From Heterobilharzia americana (taxonomy: Eukaryota; Platyhelminthes; Trematoda; Strigeidida; Schistosomatidae), in assembly GCA_944470555.2 (NCBI GenBank), contig OX104134.1, positions 115,190,701-115,254,700 on the forward strand: DNA of 64,000 nt, written 5' to 3'. Positions 10,806-19,954 of this stretch are shown here, one piece after another. The notes beneath the pieces are model-generated. The model did no database searches, was not told the DNA's origin, and saw only the letters and a list, made by a program, of their open reading frames with translations. Made by a program: the position numbers and the translations under genes. Positions within the stretch are counted from its first letter, which is position 1, and each line of letters begins with the position of its first letter.

Positions 10806-11645
10806 ATGTCCGACCACACTCCCAAGCTTATTCGTATTAAGTCGACTACGAACACGATCCAACTCGTGCCATATTGGCCAGACAATGCAGAAACATGGTT
10901 TCTGTATGCCGAGGCAGATTTTCGAGGACAGGGTGTCTCAGATCCTCATTCTCGATTTCTTGCTGTCATCCGGTCACTACCGCGAGAATTAAACAGGTAT
11001 GTTACAGCAAACATGTTTAATCCTGAAGTAAGTGACCCTTATGCACTTCTAAAGGCCGCACTCTTGAAGAAAAGCGATCTCACAGATCGCCAACGTCTAG
11101 ACGAATTGTTTCGTAACATCGAGCTAGGCAGCCACTCAGCTACTGAAGTCCTCGCACGCATGCGAGAAGTAATCGGTGCACGAACATTTGACGATGGTTT
11201 CTTCCGAGAACTATTTCTCTCGAAACTACCACAACCGGTGCAAACCGTGTTGGTGACACTCCAGTCAGTCCCACTCGACGACCTGGCAGCCTCAGCAGAT
11301 AAAATACTGGAGATATCCAGCAGACCAGTCTCCAACGTATATTCTATCTGCGACAAAACAGAGCGCCAGGATTCAGAGGTGACCAAGTTGTGCAACTCTG
11401 TGAGACGGTTGCTACGATCTCGAAGTCCTAGATCACGTAGCACTTCACGGAAACGCACCTTGGCGCATCGCAGCAAGTCGTGTGGTAGCCCTAAAACGAA
11501 ACCCAACAGGGTGGAAAACCCTGAATGGTGCTGGTTTCATAACACTTACGGGGATGAAGCCAGAAAATGTCGTAAACCATGCCGTTTTAAGAAGGACCCG
11601 AACTCGGGAAACGGTCACGCCGGCACGTGCTCACGGCAACCGTAG
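10806..11645 (+). CDS. Gag polyprotein of LTR element, unit 2
   Basis: This encodes the same 279-residue protein as unit 1. The one nucleotide difference I found in gag (10974) is silent. The CHCC zinc knuckle, the Arg/Ser-rich stretch and the -1 overlap with pol are all preserved. The 5' LTR and primer site of unit 2 are also intact, so unit 2 could in principle be transcribed independently from the middle LTR. Confidence 0.85.
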   Translation: MSDHTPKLIRIKSTTNTIQLVPYWPDNAETWFLYAEADFRGQGVSDPHSRFLAVIRSLPRELNRYVTANMFNPEVSDPYALLKAALLKKSDLTDRQRLDELFRNIELGSHSATEVLARMREVIGARTFDDGFFRELFLSKLPQPVQTVLVTLQSVPLDDLAASADKILEISSRPVSNVYSICDKTERQDSEVTKLCNSVRRLLRSRSPRSRSTSRKRTLAHRSKSCGSPKTKPNRVENPEWCWFHNTYGDEARKCRKPCRFKKDPNSGNGHAGTCSRQP

Positions 11646-12496
11646 CCGGCCGAAAAAGCCGTTTGCTCTACGTCACGGATATTAAAACGAAAGTCCGCTA
11701 CCTCGTCGACACCGGCGCAGAAGTTAGCATTCTTCCAGCAACGACAAAGGAGCGTCATCTTGACCCATCCTTCAATCTTCAAGCAGCCAACGGCAAGGCA
11801 ATCGCGACATTCGGGAGACGGTATGCCTACCTCAACTTAGGTTTACGCAAACCTATCCACTGGATTTTCCTCCTGGCAGACGTCTCTATGCCCATCATTG
11901 GCATAGATTTGCTAAACCATTACGATCTACTCGTAGATGCTCGCCGTCGACGACTGATAGATAACAGCACAAAGTTATCCATTGGCGGCACCACCTATGT
12001 AGGTCCGAGTTTAGCCATCGTTAGGACTAAACAATCAGACGACGCGTCCTACCAGGCAGTTCTGGAGAAATATCCAGAGTTACAGCAACCGAAGCACACT
12101 CTTCCGTGCATAACCAGCAATGTTATGCATCACGTCACAACCACAGGTCCACCTGTGGCATCCAAAGCGCGCCGTCTAGCCCCCGATAAGCTCCAAACGG
12201 CGAAAAATGAATTCGACCACATGCTCGACCTGGGCATTATCAGACCGTCGAACAATCCTTGGGCATCGCCATTGCACATGGTTCCCAAAAAGGATAGCAG
12301 TGACTGGCGTCCAACCGGTGATTACCGAAGGCTCAACGCCAAAACAACTCCGGACTCCTACCCGATACATCAATACAAACCCTCGTATACTTTGCCTTTT
12401 TATATCAATTTTTATTTACCATGTAATGAAATTTTAAAAAAAAACGGTAAAGATAAGCGTAAATTTTTATTTTTCGATATGTTGATATATAAATAA
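11627..12496 (+). pseudogene. Truncated Pol, unit 2
   Basis: This encodes the same protein as the unit 1 Pol: protease DTG and flap-side motifs intact, RT fingers only, then the same AT-rich filler-encoded tail. Because the deletion is identical in both units, it arose before the tandem duplication, and the tandem is not a fusion of a complete and a defective element. Confidence 0.8.
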
Positions 12497-12794
12497 TTCC
12501 CATTTTTACGCAACGTTTTCGTGGTATTAAAGACTTTTATTTATATTCCAGGTGCAACGAGCACTGGACGGAACGTCGAAAGGAACAGATGACCGCGACC
12601 GACGTACAATTCCATTTATTGTATTTTATTTATTTAATCGCCACGACACCCTAGAATAAGGTTCAGACAACCAGGGGCCACCTCACGCAGTCAGCCCATC
12701 GGAAGAGTTTTACCAGTGGAGAAACCACTGGGTTTTTACTTCCGGCTGGTATCGTCTTAGGGTCCTCACGAACCCACTAGGGGGGGGAGTGATC

Positions 12795-13138
12795 TGTAGC
12801 GTCATACACTTCCCCAAAATCAGTAGCCTAGGGTTTGACGACTTTCGACATCGATGCTGACCTTGATAGTTTAACTGGACTCGCTAAGCTGAAGGCACCC
12901 GGTCAAGCATCCTGGCCATTTGGCACGCTGTCGTGTTACGTTGCATTGCTCGTATTCGACTCTCTAGCCAGTTAGTTGGAACGCATCGGTATTTTGGCAT
13001 AACCATCCAAATATACTATTCCATCCGACTACGCTATCGTGTTCTACCTTGGTCTCGTATTCGTGGGTATATAACAAGTTCGAATAATTAGTGATTGGTC
13101 TTTGCGTCTGTCAAGTTCGCACCAGGACAAATCCTAAA
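12795..13138 (+). repeat. LTR 3
   Basis: Third identical LTR, ending in CCTAAA before LINE E sequence resumes. No primer site follows, which confirms it as the outer 3' LTR. Confidence 0.9.
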
Positions 13139-14576
13139 CTCTTATACGAACCCCACCATGCACCCACCCAGTTTAAATAATTGCCGAAAACGCAATTAAG
13201 CAGCCAAACCTATAGACGAAAAGCGATACGAATAGCAGAAAGACCATTGCACCCTCGCGAAGCCACACCAAGGAAAGTGCTGAACGTCGTTTCTCAGGTC
13301 ATCCTATGACCAAGTTAAATAACTATTCTCCAGGCGATCCACACTTCTTAACACTTCCGCGGTCACTAGCAGACACACATCACGACCGGACCCCTCAACG
13401 ATCACAGTTATTGGATAGGGAGCTAAATGGTAGTCACAGACTATGCTTTACGCCTCACCCATACGCCTCAAAACGTGGGTCATACGCCACACAAGGACAT
13501 ACTTACAACAGATCCCCTGAAGAAAATCTTGGGGAATGTGAATTTGGCTATGACCAAAATGCATACGGCAACCAGCGGATAGGTGTGCCATACAACTTAT
13601 CAATCCCCGTTACTTCTTATGAACAGGGCTTTTTCGGACAGCCTACAGCTGCAACGCCACCAGTAATGCAGGTGATTTGGATGCTGTCGGATCATCTGCT
13701 CTCTACCCTGACCAACAGTCTCTATGCCAATCACAATGTGGTGAATACCTCGCTCCTTCCGAGGTAAACAGTACTGAATCGTCGCCCTGTACAAAAGGTC
13801 ATGACATCGCTAGCACGATGTACGCAAAAGACCCACAAGAAATGTACAGAAGTGCCGACTTTTTTCGAGATATATCCAAACACTTTTGTACTCTTAACTC
13901 GCTTTCGTTTTGCCTGGTTGACGACCGCTCTATAGACAACAAAATGAAAGAGATTATGCTGCTATCTCTGATAAGTGGTCAGTCCGTGATAATGGTTACA
14001 GAAACATGCTGTACCTCTGATATTTGTGACGCAGAGATCTCCATCGGCAACTATTCCTTGTTCAGGAGGGACAGACTACATGGTAGGGGAGGAGTGTGCA
14101 TTATCTATATAAAGTCCGACATCACTGCTACGCAGTGCCCTACTTCTGAGCTAAACGAGACTGACGACTCAGTATGAATTACAGCCAAACTTACTGGCCC
14201 CACTTCCCTCCTAGTAGGATGCATTCACCGGCCCCTTCCTCCTTAGTCAAATACGACGACAAGCTAACAAGCGTGTTCGCTCGCGTGGCAACACCACCAC
14301 ACGCAGCGAAAATTATATGTAGTGACTTTAACATGTCAGATATAACGCGGCAATCAGTCAGCTATCCAGAGCGCTTTGATGAATTCATAAATATTCTTGA
14401 AACAAAGGGTTGACAACAACAAGTGGAACACCCTACCAGGTACAATAGTGTCCTGGACCTAGTCTTAACAGACGGAAATACACCCACAAAACTCCAAGTG
14501 GGTACACAAATTCCAGGTAGCGATCATGAGGCAGTATATGGATATTTCAACATATCCAGATCAAAATTAGCCCAAA
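13139..14576 (+). pseudogene. LINE E ORF1 tail and ORF2 endonuclease (broken)
   Basis: The frame at 13306-13767 is a polar region continued in a second frame at 13677-14177. The endonuclease follows: IMVTETCC matches the catalytic-Glu motif, then GRGGVCIIYIK, KIICSDFN (usually GDFN) and GSDHEAV, the final catalytic Asp-His. Two probable Trp-to-stop changes are visible, TGA after DDSV (14175-14177) and TGA after ETKG (14411-14413), plus a frameshift near 14230. The protein family nicks target DNA for LINE insertion. The RT that should follow is displaced by the 14577-27266 insertion and only a linker region is found beyond it. Confidence 0.65.
14563..14576 (+). repeat. Target-site duplication, left copy (LINE E site)
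   Basis: AAAATTAGCCCAAA recurs at 27267-27280, where LINE E coding sequence resumes. It marks the original insertion of an RTE-A element into LINE E. Confidence 0.85.
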
Positions 14577-14773
14577 TCAATCAATCAATCATCATCAACA
14601 TTGGACCAGGCATTACTGCGTAACGGTCCGAGTTGCCACACCTCATATCAGCACATCAAGTAAAAAGGTAGTGAGGCGAAGGATGAAGATGAGTGAATGC
14701 AGTCAAAAGAAACACAAAGTACGAGAAGAAAGGAAAGAGGAGTGACAAAATGGTGAGATTCGGTATAGCGTTG

Positions 14774-15340
14774 TTAAGATGACGATAATGTGTGTATACA
14801 TCTGAGCCACTGACTTCGGTTCTGAGCCATATCACCTAGAGTCTCCAACCACTGGTTCCTCTTGTCCCGTGGACCCCAACCACCTAGTCTGCATCGTCCT
14901 ACATGGCTTAAACCAACAGTCAGAGACTTCATACATTGGTGCCATGTTTTAGTCTGGCCACCTCGGGCCTTTTTCCAGCCTGGACCCACCTCAGCCAACA
15001 TTGTGTGACGAGGCAATCGGTGACTAGGCATACGTAGTACGTGTCCCAACCATCTCAATCGATGAAGGTTCACCACAGTGTCAACTGACTTACCTCTTCT
15101 CCCCAAAACTCTACACCTAACTTCTGCATTACTCACATGGTGACACCACGGAATACGTCCTATACTACGAAGGCAACGGTGGTCAAACACCTGAAGCCTT
15201 TTTGTATCTTCCACTTTCAATGGCCATGTTTCACAGCCATACGGTAGAACAGAGCGGACTGCTGTGCAGTACACGCGACCCTTGATAGACAAACGAATAT
15301 CACGGCGGCGCCATAGGTGGCGCAAATTGGCAAAAGCCAA
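14774..15340 (-). pseudogene. RTE-A copy 1: C-terminal domain of ORF2
   Basis: This 188-residue frame has the conserved C-terminal region of fluke RTE elements: [29 protein letters not shown], then WLGHVLRMPSHRLPRH and a Trp-rich end (RNQWLETLGDMAQ). Its function is unclear; it follows the RT thumb in complete elements. The frame is intact here, but the upstream RT core is deleted and the endonuclease is broken. Relative to copies 2 and 3 it carries private differences, such as those at 15078-15090, which matter for the recombination history. Confidence 0.75.
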
Positions 15341-15483
15341 TCAAGCCTTTTGTATCCGTGGAGAAATCTCATCGGCAACTCACCCACCAGGGCTGATCCT
15401 ACATCCCAGGTAAGTGAAGTGGTCAACGCACTCAACCACCTCACTCTCTATTGTACGCCGCCGTACCGCTGAAGACCAGCGGG

Positions 15484-16740
15484 CGACGCAATCGTGGCTG
15501 GGGGCCAGTTAAACTGTACCTCGAGGTGTTCTGCCCATCGTTCCAGTCGTCTCCCCTGAGGGTGAATCGCAGATCCGTCCTTCTCCGCTATAGCCACACT
15601 AACTGCTGTTGACCTTTTCCCCTCAGTCTCCTTAATAAGTCTAAATAATTGTCTTACCAATCCTCGTTGCCTTTTCCATCGCTTTAGCCTTTACTTTCCA
15701 CCACTGTTGGCGGTCGCTGTGTAGACCTTTCATCAGTCTACTTTTAAGTTGCGCTTGCTCTTCATTGTACTCAGAGCCTGCAGGGAGGCGTTCACGTGCA
15801 TCCATTAGTTCAGAAGAAGCTGCTGATATCCCCTAGCTCTTTTTGGTCAATTTCGGAATCCTCTACGGTCTTCAACGCTGCTTTTACAGCAGAGTAGAGA
15901 TAGCAGCAAACTTCTGGATAAGTGACAGTGTTCTGTCCCGATAACTGCCCAGCCAACTTCTCACTGAAAGCGGTTTTGATGTTTTCGTTGCCAAATTTTT
16001 CTTACGACCATTGAGACGCAGGCATATATGTGCTCGGACCAACGTATGGTCGCTATCCAAACACGTACTCCAGAAGGAGCGGCAGTCTTCCATCGATCCT
16101 CTCCACCGATGACTAAAAGCAATGTGGTCTGTGTCCATCGCTGAGTTGAGCTCGGTGGACGCCAGGTCAGACAGTGCCTTTCTTTATGTCTGAAATTGGT
16201 GCTGGCTAAAAATAGGCGGTCATCTGATCATAGTTGTAATAGGCGATCACCGTAATCTGTTCGTTCACCCGGGATTCCGAAAGTGCCACCTAAGTGCCTT
16301 TCTGCCTCACTCAGTCTACCCACCTGTGCGTTGAGGTCACCTGCAACAACCACCACGTCCGAACGTTTGGCTTTGAGAGGAGGTTAGACAGTTTACGATA
16401 GAACTCGTCCTTCACTGCATGCGAGCTGCAGTCAGTGGGTGTGTAAGCAGAGATTACAAAGAGACAACGGCGAGTCTCACTATTCCTTTTAGTTCTTACT
16501 GAGCCGTTCAGCCTCATAGCGCAGAGGCGACTATCAACTGGGATCCAGTCTAGTAGTGAGTTTTCTGCCCTAGTGCTTAGTGCTATGCCTACACCTGCAA
16601 GACCACGAGAGCTAGCTATCGAATCTCCAGAAACTCGAAGGGTGAATTTTGCGGATTCACTAGATTGAGCAAGAGAGGTTATATGAATAACCACACTTGG
16701 GTCCGGAGGGTGTGGACATTGAAGGCTCCAATATGTAATT
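15484..16740 (-). pseudogene. RTE-A copy 1: endonuclease region (frameshifted)
   Basis: Minus-strand frames at 16311-16694, 15884-16138 and 15448-15660 together read as an apurinic-type endonuclease followed by the linker to RT. Visible motifs are DSIASSRGLAGVGIAL, FVISAYTPTDCSSHAV, the catalytic AGDLNAQVG (out of frame) and SDHTLVRAHI. The protein is broken by a frameshift just before AGDLNAQVG, a stop after it, and another frameshift before the segment MDTDHIAFSHRW. The same breaks occur in copies 2, 3 and 4. Confidence 0.75.
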
Positions 16741-17481
16741 TGGAGCGTGGTTTAAGGAGACCAGTGATGCTGTTCTGTGGACTCAGATCGTTGTCGGAGG
16801 CTGCAGAGGTAGGAGAAATTGAAGATGATGTAGTATCGTTGAGAGGCGTGAAGGAAGCTTAGAAGGTAACGATGGAGGAGGAGGATAGCAGTCAGAAGAA
16901 ACTTGGGTGCTGACAGAGTTATGAGGGCGGTTGACACTTCCCGGCTGCCCACACCGTGGAAGGTTATTTCTTCTTAAGGTACCTGAAAGAGATTTGTGTG
17001 ACCGCAGAGCCCATCAGACATCTGCTTGAGGCCTGTCACACTCAGCCTTTTAAGTATGATTATTTTGAACTTTTGTACTTTTGGGGCCGGATGGTCGAAA
17101 GGAAACGACAAGTGAACCAACACCGCCGGCCCGGCAGACCGTGGGGCGTGGTGGAGTATGTTATTTTTGGGGCCGACCTTTCCTAACCCCCCCTTCCACT
17201 GAGAAGGCAGCATCAGCATGGCACTGCTGGTCATCCAAGGGAAACACCTTACTGCTGTCACACCCCATCCAGCTAGCAGCAGTACGACTTCGCCCTCAGA
17301 CCCCCATCATAGTGCAGTAATTTGCACCACAACGGTAGCTGCTTTTCATCTAACCACTGACCAACAGACCGTTCTGGTATGGTAGGACCTTGAGGTAACA
17401 ACTGTCCCACCAGCATAGCGTGTTGGGTCATTGTGATATGCAAGCCCGACCACCACGTCAAGGTAGCAGCTATCGGTCGGG

Positions 17482-18073
17482 GTTATTTACTTCGAGTGCT
17501 CGTGCACCCATCTTTCAATGTATATTGGAAGATTTCGTGCAGAAAACCTTTAAGCGATGCACTAAGTCGTTTGTAATATGTCTCGAAAGCGTGGTCTTCG
17601 GAAACTGCTAAGAGTTCTTAACTGGGCCCAACTTTGTTCCTGAAGTGTCAAAATTCCCTAAGGTATTAATGGCGCGCCAGAGTTTTATAAGAAATCACTT
17701 TTCCTTCACTTTATAAAGCTCTTATCGGGAGTGTCACTCGATGAAGCTTTCTTTTATAAGAATAAGATACGTCTGCATGCTTAGAAACCTCTACAATATG
17801 AATTTTGTCAGGGAAGATGGGAAACCTGGGGACTTCCCCGAAGTTTGTAAGCATGCAAGGAGTATGTTTGGGATCGTGCCTGAGGTTTCCAAAGTGTGCT
17901 TAGACTTAGTGCTGGTTAACATCTATTCCGTCGACTAAGGATTTAGAAGAGTTGGCTGCATCATTTCTGTCCAGCGCTGAATGTCTCCGACTACTTGAGT
18001 GCAGTATTCTCACTAGATGGAGATATTATTATTCAAAGCAGGATTTCTGGAAATTCCCCAGCAACGATTCCAG
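17482..18073 (+). repeat. Duplicated LINE D segment (matches 42619-43212)
   Basis: This almost exactly repeats 42619-43212 and also the uninterrupted copy at 29174-29771. It starts with the 13-bp target duplication GTTATTTACTTCG of RTE-A copy 3 and ends at an abrupt junction (18072-18073, shared AG) to sequence matching 33425 onward. It is non-coding linker sequence of LINE D. Confidence 0.85.
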
Positions 18074-19660
18074 GTCCCGGTCCACTTAATTTTTCTGGAC
18101 TTCGCCAAAGCCTTTGACACCGTCTCACACCATATCCTAATACATAAGATAGCTGGGTTAGGTATTCGCAGCCTAATGCTATCGTGGCTGCAGAACTACT
18201 TAGACAACAGGGAGTTCTGCACGAAAGTCAACGGGGTCTACTCAACTTGGAGAACATCCTAATCCAGTGTCTCACAAGAAGCAATCTTGGGCCCACTGTT
18301 GTTCCTACTGTTCGTAAATGACTTACCGCAACATATCAGCTCCCCCATTCTCCCATGCGCCGATGATGTTAAGTTATGGAGGGCAATAACTTGCGAGGCG
18401 GAATCTATGGCATTACAGAAGGGCCTCAGAACACTAGAGGAATCGGGAACTAATAACGAACTGGCATTTAATCTGGATGAGTGCCGGTCCATGTTTTTCC
18501 GCACTCCTGATCCCCAGAAAAAGTCCTACTATCTCTGTGCTTCATGCCTATCCCATACCACAGCAGAAAGAGACCTGGGTCTAACGGTGACGGAGAAACT
18601 GGAAACCAGTTCCAGTTACCCAGGTGATGTCTCAAAAGCATATGGGGTACTACACTATGTGCGTAGACAACTGGGCGCCCTCATCCCAGAACTCTTTCTG
18701 AAGCTCTACAAGACTTACATACGGCCCCACTTAGGGGTCCCTAACGTCCTCGTTCCACCACAGCTGAAAAGAGGCGCGAACTTACTGGAGGAGGTCCGGA
18801 GGCGAGCCAAAAAAGGGGTTGTTGGAGTGCTACGAAAACCATATGAGGGTAGACTCAAAGACCTAGGTCTATACTCCCTTAGCTCTCGAAGGATACTTGG
18901 CGACTTAATAATGGCTTACAAAATAATGAGTAACCCAAGTCACCCAAACAGAGGAGTCCTACCGAGTGGCCACTAAGGAGATCCTCGAGGAAACCCCAAT
19001 AGAATAGCACACGAGAAGTCAAAAACGCATGTGCGTTCACAGTTCTTCTCCCCCCGAGTCTGTGGGTACTGGAACGCACTACCAGCAGAGGTGGTCTCCG
19101 CTCCAGCTGTTGAAAGCCTCAAGAAGGGGCTGGACAGTCATGCAGAGACTCACGGTCTACCCACGCATAGCTGGAACACGAAGTGATGTCAAGCCACCCC
19201 AACCAGTTTCCTTTCTATTGTAACCACTTAAGCCCTCTTCACCCATTCCACTTGCCATAAGTTAGCCTCACTCCCCTAAGTTCTTCACACCTTTGCATCC
19301 CCAACTCACCTTACTTGGGTGTAAGTAGATTACTCTGTTAGTTCAGTTTCACTCTTTTCTCTTACTCACACAAACACTTCCTATGTTTTCTATTCACTAT
19401 CCCCAACCCTCTCTAGCGACCAGTCCTAACAACTGTCTGGCAACTCGACATCTGAAGAAGCCAACTGCACCACAGTCCAAGGTAAACAAACCAACACTTA
19501 ACTTCCTGTTCTGTAAATCAGAGCTATAGCAGACGAGTGGCTGGACCTACTGCATCCGAATCCGCCAAAGATCTGGAGCCGTTCCTCAAGACCAAGAAGT
19601 GAGCAAAAAGAAATCAACTGGTTTACACAAGCTCGTTAAAAAGATATTGCATATTGGATG
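18072..19660 (+). mobile_element. LINE C 3' part, truncated by a recombination junction
   Basis: It matches 33425-35010 of the longer LINE C copy with only a few differences. It begins abruptly inside the RT (at the motif PVHLIFLDFAKAFD) with no LINE 5' end, so the truncation is the duplication junction, not 5' truncation during insertion. The 3' non-coding region extends to about 19660 and then joins LINE D sequence, exactly as at 35010. Confidence 0.85.
18078..18976 (+). pseudogene. LINE C reverse transcriptase, C-terminal part (duplicate)
   Basis: The frame begins at RT motif A (FLDFAKAFDTVSHHIL), continues with WLQNYLDNREFC and is cut by a TAA at 18260-18262. RT then resumes as GPLLFLLFVNDLP with motif C as CADDVKLW. 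An extra A in a homopolymer near 18813 changes the frame relative to the sister copy at 33638-34216, so the C-terminus runs on to 18976 (DLGLYSLSSRRILGDLIMAY). That is the expected family sequence, so here the sister copy is the broken one. The element is dead in both copies because of the shared stop. Confidence 0.75.
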
Positions 19661-19954
19661 TTTTCGCATCGAGTTCCATCGAGCACTTTGGAGCACTTCT
19701 CATCAATGGGAAGTTGGCAACTGGTTTTGAATCGCTTTTTATAATGTTTTCGAGGCACGAAAAATGGACGCGATACACGGGGGGCGCTCTCCACGAAATT
19801 TGTTAAATAAGAAGCCGGTCCTTGAAACAGAGGTGAGGCACTACATAGCGCAACGAATTCACACCAACGCTGAGCTCGCTCATATTCTTCAAGGCATACC
19901 TTAATGAAACGAATAAATTGCGACGGAATTGTAAGAAGACATAGTTTATCTAGA
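19661..19954 (+). repeat. Duplicated LINE D segment upstream of RTE-B (matches 35011-35304)
   Basis: It is near-identical to 35011-35304 and to 28698-28991. It ends in GTTTATCTAGA, the left target duplication of RTE-B. Confidence 0.8.

Larger units (their letters stand above)
7865..13138 (+). mobile_element. Tandem LTR retrotransposon: LTR-internal-LTR-internal-LTR
   Basis: Two internal regions (8209-10329 and 10674-12794) share a middle LTR. By eye the units differ at about two positions (8509/10974 and 10046/12511). Each has a tRNA-Trp-like primer site, gag, a truncated pol and a polypurine tract. The primer site, the Cys-His-Cys-Cys Gag motif and the protease/RT sequence place it with CsRn1/Kabuki/Boudicca Ty3-Gypsy elements, a family common in flukes. 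It sits in LINE E between ORF1 and ORF2 remnants. The flanks (AATCT before, CTCTT after) give no clean target-site duplication. Confidence 0.9.
6650..14576 (+). mobile_element. CR1-like LINE E, 5' part (interrupted)
   Basis: A plus-strand non-LTR element with ORF1 remains at 6693-7820 and endonuclease remains at 13800-14576. The tandem LTR retrotransposon at 7865-13138 interrupts it. The element is cut again at 14576. Its sequence resumes at 27267, with the 14-bp AAAATTAGCCCAAA present on both sides as a target-site duplication. The RT core was not found. The orientation and ORF order (RNA-binding-like ORF1, then apurinic-type endonuclease) fit a CR1/Jockey-group LINE. Confidence 0.65.
14577..17481 (-). 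mobile_element. RTE-type LINE A, copy 1 (internally deleted)
   Basis: Minus-strand RTE-clade element whose 3' end at 14577 has a short tandem tail (TGAT/TTGA units), as usual for RTE. Its 5' end is at 17481. About 0.9 kb is missing at 15479-15484 compared with copy 2 (lost interval 24360-25262), which removes the RT palm. The left flank is the LINE E target duplication; the right flank is GTTATTTACTTCG, the target duplication of a different insertion (copy 3). The mismatched flanks show it is a recombinant rather than a simple insertion. Confidence 0.8.

Noticed and set aside
8341..11645. Two identical Gag proteins as a tandem host gene family
   Set aside because: LTRs, primer site and polypurine tracts explain the repetition as a tandem retrotransposon.
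7865..13138. LTR element as an endogenous retrovirus
   Set aside because: No envelope-like frame, and the sequence fits the CsRn1/Boudicca Ty3-Gypsy retrotransposons of flukes.
7865..13138. Regular spacing of repeats as a CRISPR-like array
   Set aside because: The repeats are 344-bp LTRs spaced by 2.1 kb of coding sequence, in a eukaryotic genome.
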